Positions 15,574-23,073 of a DNA stretch of 28,603 bases are shown here, piece after piece. This stretch comes from a virus: IMG/VR virus record IMGVR_UViG_3300002835_000834, positions 1 to 28,603 of that record. One strand, 5' to 3'. Within the stretch, counting starts at the first letter, position 1. Every line of letters begins with the position of its first letter. The notes beneath the pieces are model-generated. The model was given only the letters and a program-made list of their open reading frames with translations, searched no databases and had not been told where the DNA came from. The position numbers and the translations under genes are program-made.

Positions 15574-16357
15574 AGATATAGTAAAGAACCTTAAGTTTAA
15601 GAAGCATACTGGCAAGCACTTCGACCCAGAACTATTTGCACAGTTGCTTGATGAGTCGTATCGAAATACTAAACGTGCAGATGGCGAGATGACAAAGAAG
15701 TCATTTAGCCCAAGTTCGCTGGGATACGGTCATGGAACCTGCCCAAGATATTGGTATATGGCTTTCTCTGGAGCAATGTTTATTGATGATAACGATGCAG
15801 TTGCAGTTGCTAATATGGCACAAGGCACACAGGCACACGAAAGACTACAAAAACTTATTTCATCTATGCCACAGTTTAAGGCAGAAGAAGAAGAGATTCT
15901 TAACGAGTATCCACCAATTAGAGGATTTATAGACCTTATTATGGAGTACGATGGTGAAACCGTAATCGGTGAAATCAAGACGGCTAAGCAAGAAGTGTGG
16001 GATACAAGACAGTCTGAGATGAAACCTACAGCTAACCATATGCTTCAATTGCTAACATACATGAAGCTAAAGAATGCTAAAGAAGGTTTCTTTCTATATG
16101 AGAATAAAAACACACAGGAGATCCTTGTCATTCCAATTTCAATGAATGAAAAGAATACTAAAATAATTGAAGATACCTTTACTTGGATGTGTGAGGTTTG
16201 GGATAACTTTAAAGATGGTGACCTTCCAATGCGCCCTGCAGGTGCTTCAAAATCAAAGATGCCTTGCACATACTGCCCAGTTAAAAAAGAATGCTATTCA
16301 AAAGAAACACCTTTAGGCACTGTTCAAATTGAAAAGTTTGAGGTTCCTCTTGTATGA
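15566..16357 (+). CDS. Cas4/RecB-like PD-(D/E)XK exonuclease with Fe-S cluster
   Basis: Start chosen at ATG 15566 (263 residues); an upstream start would overlap most of the adenosyltransferase end. C59 in GTCPRYWY plus C234, C237 and C243 (MPCTYCPVKKECY) form the four-Cys set of a 4Fe-4S cluster. RGFIDLIMEYDGETVIGEIKT provides the nuclease Asp and E-x-K, and ANHMLQLLTYMKL the QxxxY motif. This is the Cas4/AddB-type arrangement. No cas1 or CRISPR array is nearby, so a recombination or DNA-end-processing role with RecA and RuvC-like genes is more likely than spacer acquisition. Confidence 0.85.
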   Translation: MGRDIVKNLKFKKHTGKHFDPELFAQLLDESYRNTKRADGEMTKKSFSPSSLGYGHGTCPRYWYMAFSGAMFIDDNDAVAVANMAQGTQAHERLQKLISSMPQFKAEEEEILNEYPPIRGFIDLIMEYDGETVIGEIKTAKQEVWDTRQSEMKPTANHMLQLLTYMKLKNAKEGFFLYENKNTQEILVIPISMNEKNTKIIEDTFTWMCEVWDNFKDGDLPMRPAGASKSKMPCTYCPVKKECYSKETPLGTVQIEKFEVPLV

Positions 16358-16632
16358 TTTGCGAAAATAAGGAGTGTAAGAAAAAGTTTACACCCAAGAC
16401 ACATAATCAAAAGTATTGCAAGGATGAGTGCTGTAGAATTGCAACTAATAAAAGAATTATGGAAAAGTACTATGAGAAAAAAGCAATTAAAAATGGGGCT
16501 GAGAGGCTTTGCAAAAAATGCAACATACAATTAAGCAGGTATAATAAGAATAACATATGCTCATCTTGTGAAAAGAATATAAATACAGGGAATGTTAATT
16601 CTATTTTAAAGAGGATAAATGACGTTAGCTAG
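16354..16632 (+). CDS. Double zinc-finger protein
   Basis: 92 basic residues with two Cys clusters: CENKEC...HNQKYCKDECC in the first 30 residues, and CKKCNIQLSRYNKNNICSSC in residues ~53-73. Each could hold one zinc. The first cluster resembles the small zinc fingers often fused to homing or recombination nucleases (C-x4-C...YC-x3-C), here free-standing. It overlaps the Cas4-like stop (ATGA) and the RuvC-like start. Likely a nucleic-acid-binding accessory; not further identified. Confidence 0.65.
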   Translation: MICENKECKKKFTPKTHNQKYCKDECCRIATNKRIMEKYYEKKAIKNGAERLCKKCNIQLSRYNKNNICSSCEKNINTGNVNSILKRINDVS

Positions 16633-17185
16633 CTTAAAAAAGATACAGGCCAATAGAGTCTTGGGGATAGATGCATCCACCAACTCTATTGCCTTTTGCC
16701 TTATGGAAAATGACATTCCTTTGAAGTGGGGAAAGATAGACCTAGTTGGGCAAGATATTTATGAGAAAATATATAACGCTAAATTAAGAATGAATATGAT
16801 GCTTAAAGAATTAAAAAGTGATTATATTGCAGTAGAAGGTGCCATACTTGTCAGATCACCCGATGCTGTGATAAAATTGTCTTATGTCTATGGAGTTGTT
16901 ATTGCTGAGCTTATGTCTACTGGTTCTAAGGTTATTACTATTAGCCCATCCTCGTGGCAGGCGCACATTGGCAACAAAAATCCTACGAAAGATGAAAAGT
17001 CTGCAATAAGATTAGCCAACCCAGGATATGCAGATTCCTGGTATAAGAATCAGTTACGCAATATGAGAAAGCAGAGAACTGCTGACTACTTTAATAGAAA
17101 GTATAATTTAAATGTGGTGGATTTTGATGTTGCAGATAGCTTTGGTATTGCACATTATGCTAACAAAGTACTAACTGAAAGATGA
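16619..17185 (+). CDS. RuvC-like Holliday junction resolvase
   Basis: 188 residues, the usual RuvC length. RNase H-fold catalytic residues are in order: D18 in VLGIDAST, E73 in YIAVEGAIL, and D170/D173 in FDVADSFGIAHYA. The gene lies in a recombination cluster (Cas4-like, zinc finger, HTH). It probably cleaves four-way junctions or branched concatemers before packaging. The segment PSSWQAHIGNKNPTKDEKSAI contains the K-rich substrate-binding region typical of RuvC. Confidence 0.85.
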   Translation: MTLASLKKIQANRVLGIDASTNSIAFCLMENDIPLKWGKIDLVGQDIYEKIYNAKLRMNMMLKELKSDYIAVEGAILVRSPDAVIKLSYVYGVVIAELMSTGSKVITISPSSWQAHIGNKNPTKDEKSAIRLANPGYADSWYKNQLRNMRKQRTADYFNRKYNLNVVDFDVADSFGIAHYANKVLTER

Positions 17186-17328
17186 AGTATTATCAAAGCA
17201 AAGACTGGCTATATAGAAGATATATAATTCAAAAGAAAACTGTTACAGAAATAGGAAAAGAATGCGGAGTTTCTGCAATGACTATACAAAGGTACCTAGA
17301 CCAGTTTGGATTAATTAAAAAGCGATGA
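17182..17328 (+). CDS. Small HTH protein (48 aa)
   Basis: ATG 17182 in an ATGA overlap with the resolvase stop; TGA at 17326-17328 overlaps the next ATG. KKTVTEIGKECGVSAMTIQRYLDQFGL is a classic helix-turn-helix of the resolvase or sigma-region-4 type, preceded by an aromatic-rich start (MKYYQSKDWLYRRY). Free-standing HTH domains like this commonly act as DNA-binding partners of nucleases or as small regulators. Both junctions fit the operon exactly. Confidence 0.65.
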   Translation: MKYYQSKDWLYRRYIIQKKTVTEIGKECGVSAMTIQRYLDQFGLIKKR

Positions 17329-18074
17329 ATACTATTAACCCATCATCACAATCGATTACATTTTCTAAAGCATTAGATTCGTTCTACGTTTATACTGGAG
17401 ACTCCACAGATAGGTATGTTCAAGCAACATGCAGGAACAGCGGGCATTGGGATATAGAGCTTACGCAATGGATGATAACCAATATACAGCCAGGGTGGAC
17501 TTGTCTTGATGTAGGCGCAAACATATTTTACTTTACAGAAGTGATGGCAAGAACTGTGGGCAATCTTGGGTCGGTGTTGGCTTTTGAACCAATCACTAGA
17601 CTTTGTAGATCATACGAAACATCTAGAACCTTTAATGAATACTCAGATGCTGGAAAAATAGAGGTATTTAATATTGCCTTGTCTAACAAAAAAGATAATT
17701 TAGTTCTAAATATATGGGAAGAAAACATAGGCGGATCGGGAATTGTAAATCAACACCAGTCTGGTAATCATGGTCAACATGGTAATTTTCATACAGAAGA
17801 AATTTTTGCTGATAGATTAGATTCAATATATAATGGCAAAATTGATTTTATTAAGATGGATGTAGAAGGACATGAGCGGTTTGTATTTGAAGGCTTTTCT
17901 GAAGAAGCGTGGAAATGTCCATTACTTGTTGTTGAGCTAGGGGCTGGACAACCAGATGAATTTTTAGTAGAATTAAATGATAAATATACAATGGAATTTT
18001 TAAATGGGGAAGCGGCCACATTTGAAAGAATTAAACAGCATGATGTCGTAAACGTCTTGCTTAGGAGAAAATAA
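17325..18074 (+). CDS. FkbM-family SAM-dependent methyltransferase
   Basis: 249 residues. Motif I is LDVGANIFYFT (61-71), then VLAFEPITRL, the FNIALSNKKDNLVL strand, and KIDFIKMDVEGHERFVFEGF, all characteristic of FkbM methyltransferases, which mostly O-methylate sugars or small molecules. F68 occupies the place of a Gly that is nearly always present in motif I (DVGANxGxxT), so SAM binding may be altered. It sits between recombination genes and a DUF1599-like gene, an unusual spot for a sugar methyltransferase. Possible targets are host surface glycan, a virion glycan or a modified nucleotide; none can be chosen from sequence. Confidence 0.8.
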   Translation: MNTINPSSQSITFSKALDSFYVYTGDSTDRYVQATCRNSGHWDIELTQWMITNIQPGWTCLDVGANIFYFTEVMARTVGNLGSVLAFEPITRLCRSYETSRTFNEYSDAGKIEVFNIALSNKKDNLVLNIWEENIGGSGIVNQHQSGNHGQHGNFHTEEIFADRLDSIYNGKIDFIKMDVEGHERFVFEGFSEEAWKCPLLVVELGAGQPDEFLVELNDKYTMEFLNGEAATFERIKQHDVVNVLLRRK

Positions 18075-18406
18075 TGGCGGGATATCCAGAAAAAGATAAT
18101 GGCTATCAGATGTGGATTACAGATCTACAGCTTATGGCAACAGATGCTCCTTCAGGGCATAAAATTATTAGACAGTGTCTTGAGATTGCACAGATGCTAA
18201 TTGAAAAGAATATATCATATGGAGACTCAGCACTTAGTCCAATTCGTATATTTTCCCAGGCGGACAATCAAGAGCAGATTAAAATCCGCATTGATGATAA
18301 GATAAATAGAATTAAGAATGGATCTGGCTTCGCTGGAGATAATGATATTGATGACATGATTGGATACTTAATCCTTTTAAAGATTGCAAAGGCTAATTCC
18401 AATTGA
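18074..18406 (+). CDS. DUF1599 / Nmad1-like protein
   Basis: 110 residues. The block KNISYGDSALSPIRIFSQADNQEQIKIRIDDKINRIKNGS...DIDDMIGYLILLKIA is typical of the DUF1599 family, which has been called nucleotide-modification-associated domain 1 because of its genome neighbours. It is all-helical with acidic residues in a MazG-like arrangement, suggesting a (d)NTP-binding function. Biochemical role is not established. The stop codon overlaps the -35 of the terminase promoter. Confidence 0.7.
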   Translation: MAGYPEKDNGYQMWITDLQLMATDAPSGHKIIRQCLEIAQMLIEKNISYGDSALSPIRIFSQADNQEQIKIRIDDKINRIKNGSGFAGDNDIDDMIGYLILLKIAKANSN

Positions 18407-18431
18407 CATTTTAGTCGACTAGAAGTATACT
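18403..18431 (+). promoter_or_regulatory. Near-consensus promoter TTGACA-17-TATACT for terminase genes
   Basis: Perfect -35 TTGACA (18403-18408), exact 17-nt spacer, TATACT (18426-18431), seven bases before the ATG at 18438. This is the closest match to the sigma-70/SigA consensus in the window. Predicted initiation would fall almost on the start codon, giving a leaderless or very short-leader mRNA. Confidence 0.7.
18412..18421. promoter_or_regulatory. Palindrome in the promoter spacer
   Basis: TAGTCGACTA is a perfect 10-bp palindrome lying wholly between the -35 and -10 hexamers. A protein bound here would block or reshape the promoter, so it is a candidate operator for timing of packaging genes. 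Confidence 0.4.
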
Positions 18432-18437
18432 GTATTA

Positions 18438-18974
18438 ATGAGCGAAATAGAATTATCACAGCATTTTGACAGAATGAATAGGGTAGTTGAAGAACTCCTT
18501 AAAGGAAGTACGCCTACTCAGATCGCTACAATTACAGGTATCCAGCGCAAAGAAGTTATTGAATTAATTGACGACTGGAAAGACGTTGTGCATAACGATA
18601 GCAACATCAGAGATCGTGCTAGAGAAGCTATTTCAGGGGCGGATCAACATTATGCAATGCTTATCAAAGAAGCTTGGAAAACGGTAGAAGATGCAGATCA
18701 ATCTGGCCAGCTAGGAATTAAGTCTGGCGCATTAAAGCTTATTGCTGATATAGAAACTAAAAGAATTGCAATGCTGCAGTCTATTGGCGTATTAGAAAAT
18801 AATGAAATTGCCGCACAAATTGCAGAGACAGAAAGAAAACAAGATATCCTTGTTAGGATTTTAAAAGAGACCACTTCAACATGCCCTAAGTGTAAGATGG
18901 AAGTTGCAAAAAGATTGTCTCAAATAACTGGAGTGGTTGAATCAGTTCCAGTAGAGGAAGCCAATGTCGTTTGA
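18438..18974 (+). CDS. Terminase small subunit (putative)
   Basis: 178 residues directly upstream of, and overlapping, the large terminase. The N-terminal ~55 residues contain an HTH (LLKGSTPTQIATITGIQRKEVIELIDDW), as in DNA-recognition subunits. A long helical region follows (YAMLIKEAWKTVEDADQSGQLGIKSGALKLIADIETKRIAMLQ), suited to oligomerisation, and a CPKC pair near residue 148. It would recognise the packaging site and load the large subunit. Identification rests on layout and position. Confidence 0.75.
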   Translation: MSEIELSQHFDRMNRVVEELLKGSTPTQIATITGIQRKEVIELIDDWKDVVHNDSNIRDRAREAISGADQHYAMLIKEAWKTVEDADQSGQLGIKSGALKLIADIETKRIAMLQSIGVLENNEIAAQIAETERKQDILVRILKETTSTCPKCKMEVAKRLSQITGVVESVPVEEANVV

Positions 18975-20766
18975 GTTTACCGATCTTATCGATATGCTCG
19001 ATGGAGAGGAGTTTGATGAAAAACCAGTCGATCTTAAAACGTTTGTTAGAAGTCCAGAATACCTTGGGCTTCCAGAACTTTCAGACTATCAATACACGCT
19101 TATCGAAAAAAGCTCCCAGATTTATAAAGAGTCAACGCTCATCAAGCTTTTTGGAGAAGAAGAGGGAAGAATAAGGTTTAAGCAAACTGCTAATGAAGTT
19201 GTTGCTCAGTTAGGAAAAGGATCTGGAAAAGACTACTGTTCAACTATTGCGGTATCATATATAGTATATTTACTATTGTGCCTTAAAGATCCAGCAACAT
19301 ATTATGGAAAGCCCCCAGGCGATAGCATTGATATTATTAACATTGCTATCAACTCTCAACAGGCAAGCAACGTTTTTTTTAAAGGATTTAAAACACGCAT
19401 TGACAAATCCCCTTGGTTTGCTGGAAAATATAATGACAAAGCTTCGGAAGTTAAATTTGATAAAGCTATTACAGTACACTCAGGTCACTCAGAACGTGAG
19501 GCATGGGAAGGATATAACGTAATCGTAGTTATCCTTGATGAGATTTCAGGATTTGCAATTGACAATACAACAGGCCATGAGCAGGCAAAGACAGGCGCAG
19601 CTATATACGATATGTACCGTGCATCCGTAGATTCTCGTTTTCCAGACTTTGGCAAAGTAATTTTGCTTTCATTCCCTAGATATAAGAACGACTATATACA
19701 GCAAAGATATGATGCCGTAGTAGCACAAAAAGAAACCATTGTTCGTGATCATAAATTTAAAATGGATGAAGACCTTCCAGATAATACACAGGGAAATGAA
19801 TTTAGTGTTGAGTGGGAAGAAGACCACATATTGTCTTATAAAATTCCAAAAGTCTACGCACTTAAGAGACCGACCTGGGAAATAAATCCAGTAAGAAAAA
19901 TTGATGATTTTAAGGTTGCATTTTTTACTAACCCTCTTGATGCTCTATCACGTTTTGCATGCATGCCACCAGATGCAGTTGATGCATTTTTTAAATCAAG
20001 AGAAAAGGTTGAGAAAGCTTTTAATAAAGCACACCTTGCAGTAGATAATTTTGGCAGACTTGAAGAGTGGTTTATTCCAGATCCAGATAAAGAATATTTT
20101 ATTCACGTAGACTTAGCGCAAAAGCATGACCATTGTGCAGTAGCAATGGGCCATGTAAACAAGTGGGTAAACGTTAAAGTCACCGATAGCTATTCACAAC
20201 CAGCCCCTGTTGTTGAAATAGATGCAGTCAGGTTTTGGACACCAACAAAAGACAAGTCTGTAGATTTTACTGAAGTAAAAGATTACATTCTTTCTTTAAA
20301 GACACGAGGATTTAAAATTCGTGTATGTACTTTTGACAGATGGAACTCTCATGATATGATGCAACAACTAAAACAATACGGCATCAATACAGAGATTCTA
20401 TCTGTCGCTAAAAAGCATTATGATGATATGGCAATGATTGTGGCAGAAGAAAGACTTTCTGGGCCTCACATACAGTTACTTATAGACGAGTTGCTTCAGC
20501 TTAAAATAATGAGAGACAGGGTTGACCACCCAAGAAAAGGCTCAAAAGACTTGGCGGATGCAGTTTGTGGTGCTATTTACAATGCAATTAGCAGAAGTAA
20601 ATTTGATACAAATCAAGAAATAGATATACATACTTATGAATCTATGAGCTACGACAATGATTTTGGAACAGAAAATGATGGCGAAACAAACTCATATAAT
20701 CTAATAAGGGCACCAAGAATGCCAGGAAATTTACGAGACGCAATGGATAGGATGCAAATAATATGA
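18964..20766 (+). CDS. Terminase large subunit
   Basis: 600 residues. ATPase: Walker A GKGSGKD (84-90, a variant of G-x4-GK[ST] with Asp at the last position) and Walker B VVILDEIS (D192, E193). RNase H-like nuclease: D383 in YFIHVDLAQKHDH, a central acidic segment VCTFDRWNS, and D529/D532 in KDLADAVCGA. It powers DNA translocation into the prohead and cuts concatemers. Asp in place of Ser/Thr after the P-loop Lys is notable. ATG at 18964 overlaps the small subunit by 11 nt. Confidence 0.9.
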   Translation: MSFEFTDLIDMLDGEEFDEKPVDLKTFVRSPEYLGLPELSDYQYTLIEKSSQIYKESTLIKLFGEEEGRIRFKQTANEVVAQLGKGSGKDYCSTIAVSYIVYLLLCLKDPATYYGKPPGDSIDIINIAINSQQASNVFFKGFKTRIDKSPWFAGKYNDKASEVKFDKAITVHSGHSEREAWEGYNVIVVILDEISGFAIDNTTGHEQAKTGAAIYDMYRASVDSRFPDFGKVILLSFPRYKNDYIQQRYDAVVAQKETIVRDHKFKMDEDLPDNTQGNEFSVEWEEDHILSYKIPKVYALKRPTWEINPVRKIDDFKVAFFTNPLDALSRFACMPPDAVDAFFKSREKVEKAFNKAHLAVDNFGRLEEWFIPDPDKEYFIHVDLAQKHDHCAVAMGHVNKWVNVKVTDSYSQPAPVVEIDAVRFWTPTKDKSVDFTEVKDYILSLKTRGFKIRVCTFDRWNSHDMMQQLKQYGINTEILSVAKKHYDDMAMIVAEERLSGPHIQLLIDELLQLKIMRDRVDHPRKGSKDLADAVCGAIYNAISRSKFDTNQEIDIHTYESMSYDNDFGTENDGETNSYNLIRAPRMPGNLRDAMDRMQII

Positions 20767-20993
20767 GTACGTATCAAGAAAAAGCAAAAGAATGTAAATG
20801 CTGTGGCAAGCATGTTCCGCTTCCTACAGTATTAAAAGAATACAACGGGGTGACCTTGTGCCCGACTACATTTGCCAATGTTGTTGAATATAAAAGAATT
20901 TGGAACCTGGCGGGCTCAAGACCAATGGGCAACGTTAGAAAGCATTTTTCTGAGTACGTTCAGCAGATAGTAGAGTCCACAATAAATGATTAA
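20763..20993 (+). CDS. Small Cys-rich protein after terminase
   Basis: 76 residues, ATGA overlap with the terminase stop. CKCCGKHVPLP near the N terminus and LCPTTFAN ~20 residues later form a likely zinc-binding fold. The C-terminal half (GNVRKHFSEYVQQIVES) is helical. Function unknown. Portal or other head genes, often expected next, do not follow here; an AT-rich segment and the SGNH genes do. Confidence 0.65.
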   Translation: MSTYQEKAKECKCCGKHVPLPTVLKEYNGVTLCPTTFANVVEYKRIWNLAGSRPMGNVRKHFSEYVQQIVESTIND

Positions 20994-21078
20994 AACAATT
21001 TTTTATAATGTTTATATATATTTTTATAGAAAAAAAAGCAAAAGAAATATTAAAAAAAGAGGGGACTATATTTACTGA
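20986..21078 (+). CDS. Possible tiny basic/aromatic peptide (30 aa)
   Basis: ATG at 20986 overlaps the previous gene's end and TGA at 21076-21078 overlaps the next ATG (TGATG), so the frame fits the operon. The product MIKTIFYNVYIYFYRKKSKR... is aromatic then strongly basic, like a membrane-anchored peptide. The segment is very AT-rich, so this may be chance; TTATAATG at ~21003-21010 could instead be a weak -10. Confidence 0.3.
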   Translation: MIKTIFYNVYIYFYRKKSKRNIKKRGDYIY

Positions 21079-22094
21079 TGTCTGAAGAAAGCAGATTCTT
21101 TAACTCATTACTTGGTAATGATAAATTTGTTTATAATAGCAATCAAAAAAATAATTTTTTATATCCTACTTTGCAAAACTTGTCTGTCCCTCATTCTGGT
21201 AGACCACGTCTTTGGGGCCCAGATCAAGGAGAGCATTACATAGAAAATTCAAAAAAATGTTTTTATAAAGATCACCCAGACTATAGCTTGTTTAATCAAG
21301 AAAAGTATACATTTAACAGACAATGGTATAGGGGAGAAGATTTTATTAGCGGTAGCCCAGCCGAAGTTGTTGTTGCGGGATGTTCGCAAACTTGGGGTAC
21401 TGGGTTACCAGATAGTTTAATCTGGCCTAATTTATTAAAAGAAAAGTTAAATGCAAAAAGTTTAAACAATTTAGGGCAACCAGGCAAATCTTTAAGAGGT
21501 GTTGTAGAAATAATTTTTGCTTATTTTAAAGAAGTTGGTCACCCAAAAAACTTATTTATTCTTTTGCCTCCACTACATAGATTTAGGACGGCAAGGACTC
21601 CTAATTTTATGCATTCAAATCAAGTTCACAGCCATAACGATATATTAGTTGATGCAAATGTTTATAGAAATAACAACAGCAAATTTTTTAAGATTCCATT
21701 AAATTTGCAAGAGGTTTTAACAGAAGAAATTGCATATGATCAATCACTTTCTTATTTAAGAGTTTTAGAACAATATTGTAAAAACTTTGATATTAATTTA
21801 AAGTACACAGTTTGGTACCCAGATGACAAAGACCTATTTGATGATATTAGTAATAAAAATGGTTATTATGAAAACTATGTTTCAATTGATTGTGCATGGT
21901 TTAATGAAAGATTTTTTGAAGGGGAGCACCCCAGCTGCCATGAAGATATGGCAAATGATGTAAGGTATAGAATGTTTTGGAAAATAGCAAATGATTATCT
22001 TTTTCATGAAAATGCCCACATAGGTGCTCACGCAAGCATTCACATTGCAGAAAAGTTTTATGAGGAGGTTTTTAATGGATCAACACGGAACTAA
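21078..22094 (+). CDS. SGNH-hydrolase-like protein, copy 1
   Basis: 338 residues without signal peptide, so cytoplasmic. G101-C-S103-Q-T-W-G at the end of a VVVAGC strand corresponds to the block I Ser loop (GDSxT type) of SGNH hydrolases. LNNLGQPGKSLRGVVEII fits the block II Gly region, NLFILLPPLHRF a following strand, and AHIGAHASIHIAEKF near the C terminus the catalytic His region. Members are esterases or acyltransferases on glycans. It is a diverged tandem paralogue of the next gene, and both precede a carbamoyltransferase. The codon and base use is visibly more AT-rich than the replication genes, suggesting later acquisition. Confidence 0.65.
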   Translation: MSEESRFFNSLLGNDKFVYNSNQKNNFLYPTLQNLSVPHSGRPRLWGPDQGEHYIENSKKCFYKDHPDYSLFNQEKYTFNRQWYRGEDFISGSPAEVVVAGCSQTWGTGLPDSLIWPNLLKEKLNAKSLNNLGQPGKSLRGVVEIIFAYFKEVGHPKNLFILLPPLHRFRTARTPNFMHSNQVHSHNDILVDANVYRNNNSKFFKIPLNLQEVLTEEIAYDQSLSYLRVLEQYCKNFDINLKYTVWYPDDKDLFDDISNKNGYYENYVSIDCAWFNERFFEGEHPSCHEDMANDVRYRMFWKIANDYLFHENAHIGAHASIHIAEKFYEEVFNGSTRN

Positions 22095-23073
22095 AAAATA
22101 TTTTGATTGGTACATGGGTTTAAACGAAAAGACATCAAGAGTTATTTGCTCTAACAAAATAGAAGATCAAATATATGTAAATAGATTTCCGAGGGAATCA
22201 AAGATTTTAAATAATTGGAGTCATTTGGGAGTTGATACCTCTATAAATAAATATGGTTTTAGAGATAAAGATTTTTTTGAAAAGGCAGATTTATTAATTA
22301 ATGGGTGCTCTCAAACATGGGGTACAGCATTGCCAGAAAAGTATAGATTTTCTAACATAATACAGGAAAGATTTTCAGGGACTGTTCATAATATTGGTTA
22401 TGAGGGTAATTCGGTAGGCTCAGTTATTAGATCAACATTTGCTTACATTAAAAAATTTGGAAACCCTAAATACATATATTTAATGTTGCCTCCATTTGAA
22501 AGAATAGAGTTTATACCTGACAAAAATACTTTTACTAAGTCAGACTGGCTCGCATCCTATAAAGAGTTTCAAAAAGAAGGTGTAGAGGATATTGATTTTT
22601 CTCCAATACAAATTACTACTGTTGATATACATACCCCTATTTATGCAAAAGCTCCATTTTATATAGAAGATGTTATGAATCCACAATCAGCATTTTTTTT
22701 AAATATGCAAATGCTTTTAATGCTAGAGCAATATTGCGATGTTGCAGGTATTAAGTTTATGTGGTCAGCCTGGAATAACTCATACAGAATATCTGATTAT
22801 ATATTTAATATGCAAAATAATTTAAATGAGCACAAAAATTATTTTCATATACCAGTATGGGACTGGGAACTTAATGATGAAAAAATAGACATACTAGACA
22901 CAGCAGATTGTCATAAAGATTTAGAGAGAGAAGACCAAATATTTTTTAATCATGCAATGGATATTGGAAAAAGAAAAACAGAAACACCGCATTGGGGATC
23001 TCATAGAAATAGACATATAGCAGAAAAGATTTTGCATGAAATGAAAAATAGATCATATGAAGGGCTACTATGA
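22075..23073 (+). CDS. SGNH-hydrolase-like protein, copy 2
   Basis: Start chosen at ATG 22075 (332 residues) with the ribosome site TGAGGAGG at 22060-22067; an upstream ATG at 22024 lacks one. G77-C-S79-Q-T-W-G, LPEKYRF, VHNIGYEGNSVGSVIRSTFAYIKKFGNPKYIYLMLPPFER and the C-terminal HWGSHRNRHIAEK align with copy 1 in the same order. Overall similarity is low outside these blocks, so the two probably have different partners or substrates. It overlaps the copy 1 end by 20 nt and the carbamoyltransferase start in ATGA. Function: putative esterase or acyl/carbamoyl-related enzyme. Confidence 0.65.
   Translation: MDQHGTKKYFDWYMGLNEKTSRVICSNKIEDQIYVNRFPRESKILNNWSHLGVDTSINKYGFRDKDFFEKADLLINGCSQTWGTALPEKYRFSNIIQERFSGTVHNIGYEGNSVGSVIRSTFAYIKKFGNPKYIYLMLPPFERIEFIPDKNTFTKSDWLASYKEFQKEGVEDIDFSPIQITTVDIHTPIYAKAPFYIEDVMNPQSAFFLNMQMLLMLEQYCDVAGIKFMWSAWNNSYRISDYIFNMQNNLNEHKNYFHIPVWDWELNDEKIDILDTADCHKDLEREDQIFFNHAMDIGKRKTETPHWGSHRNRHIAEKILHEMKNRSYEGLL

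Noticed and set aside
15566-16357. Cas4-like gene as part of a CRISPR-Cas system
   Set aside because: No cas1/cas2 and no array of spaced direct repeats were seen anywhere in the window; the neighbours are recombination genes.
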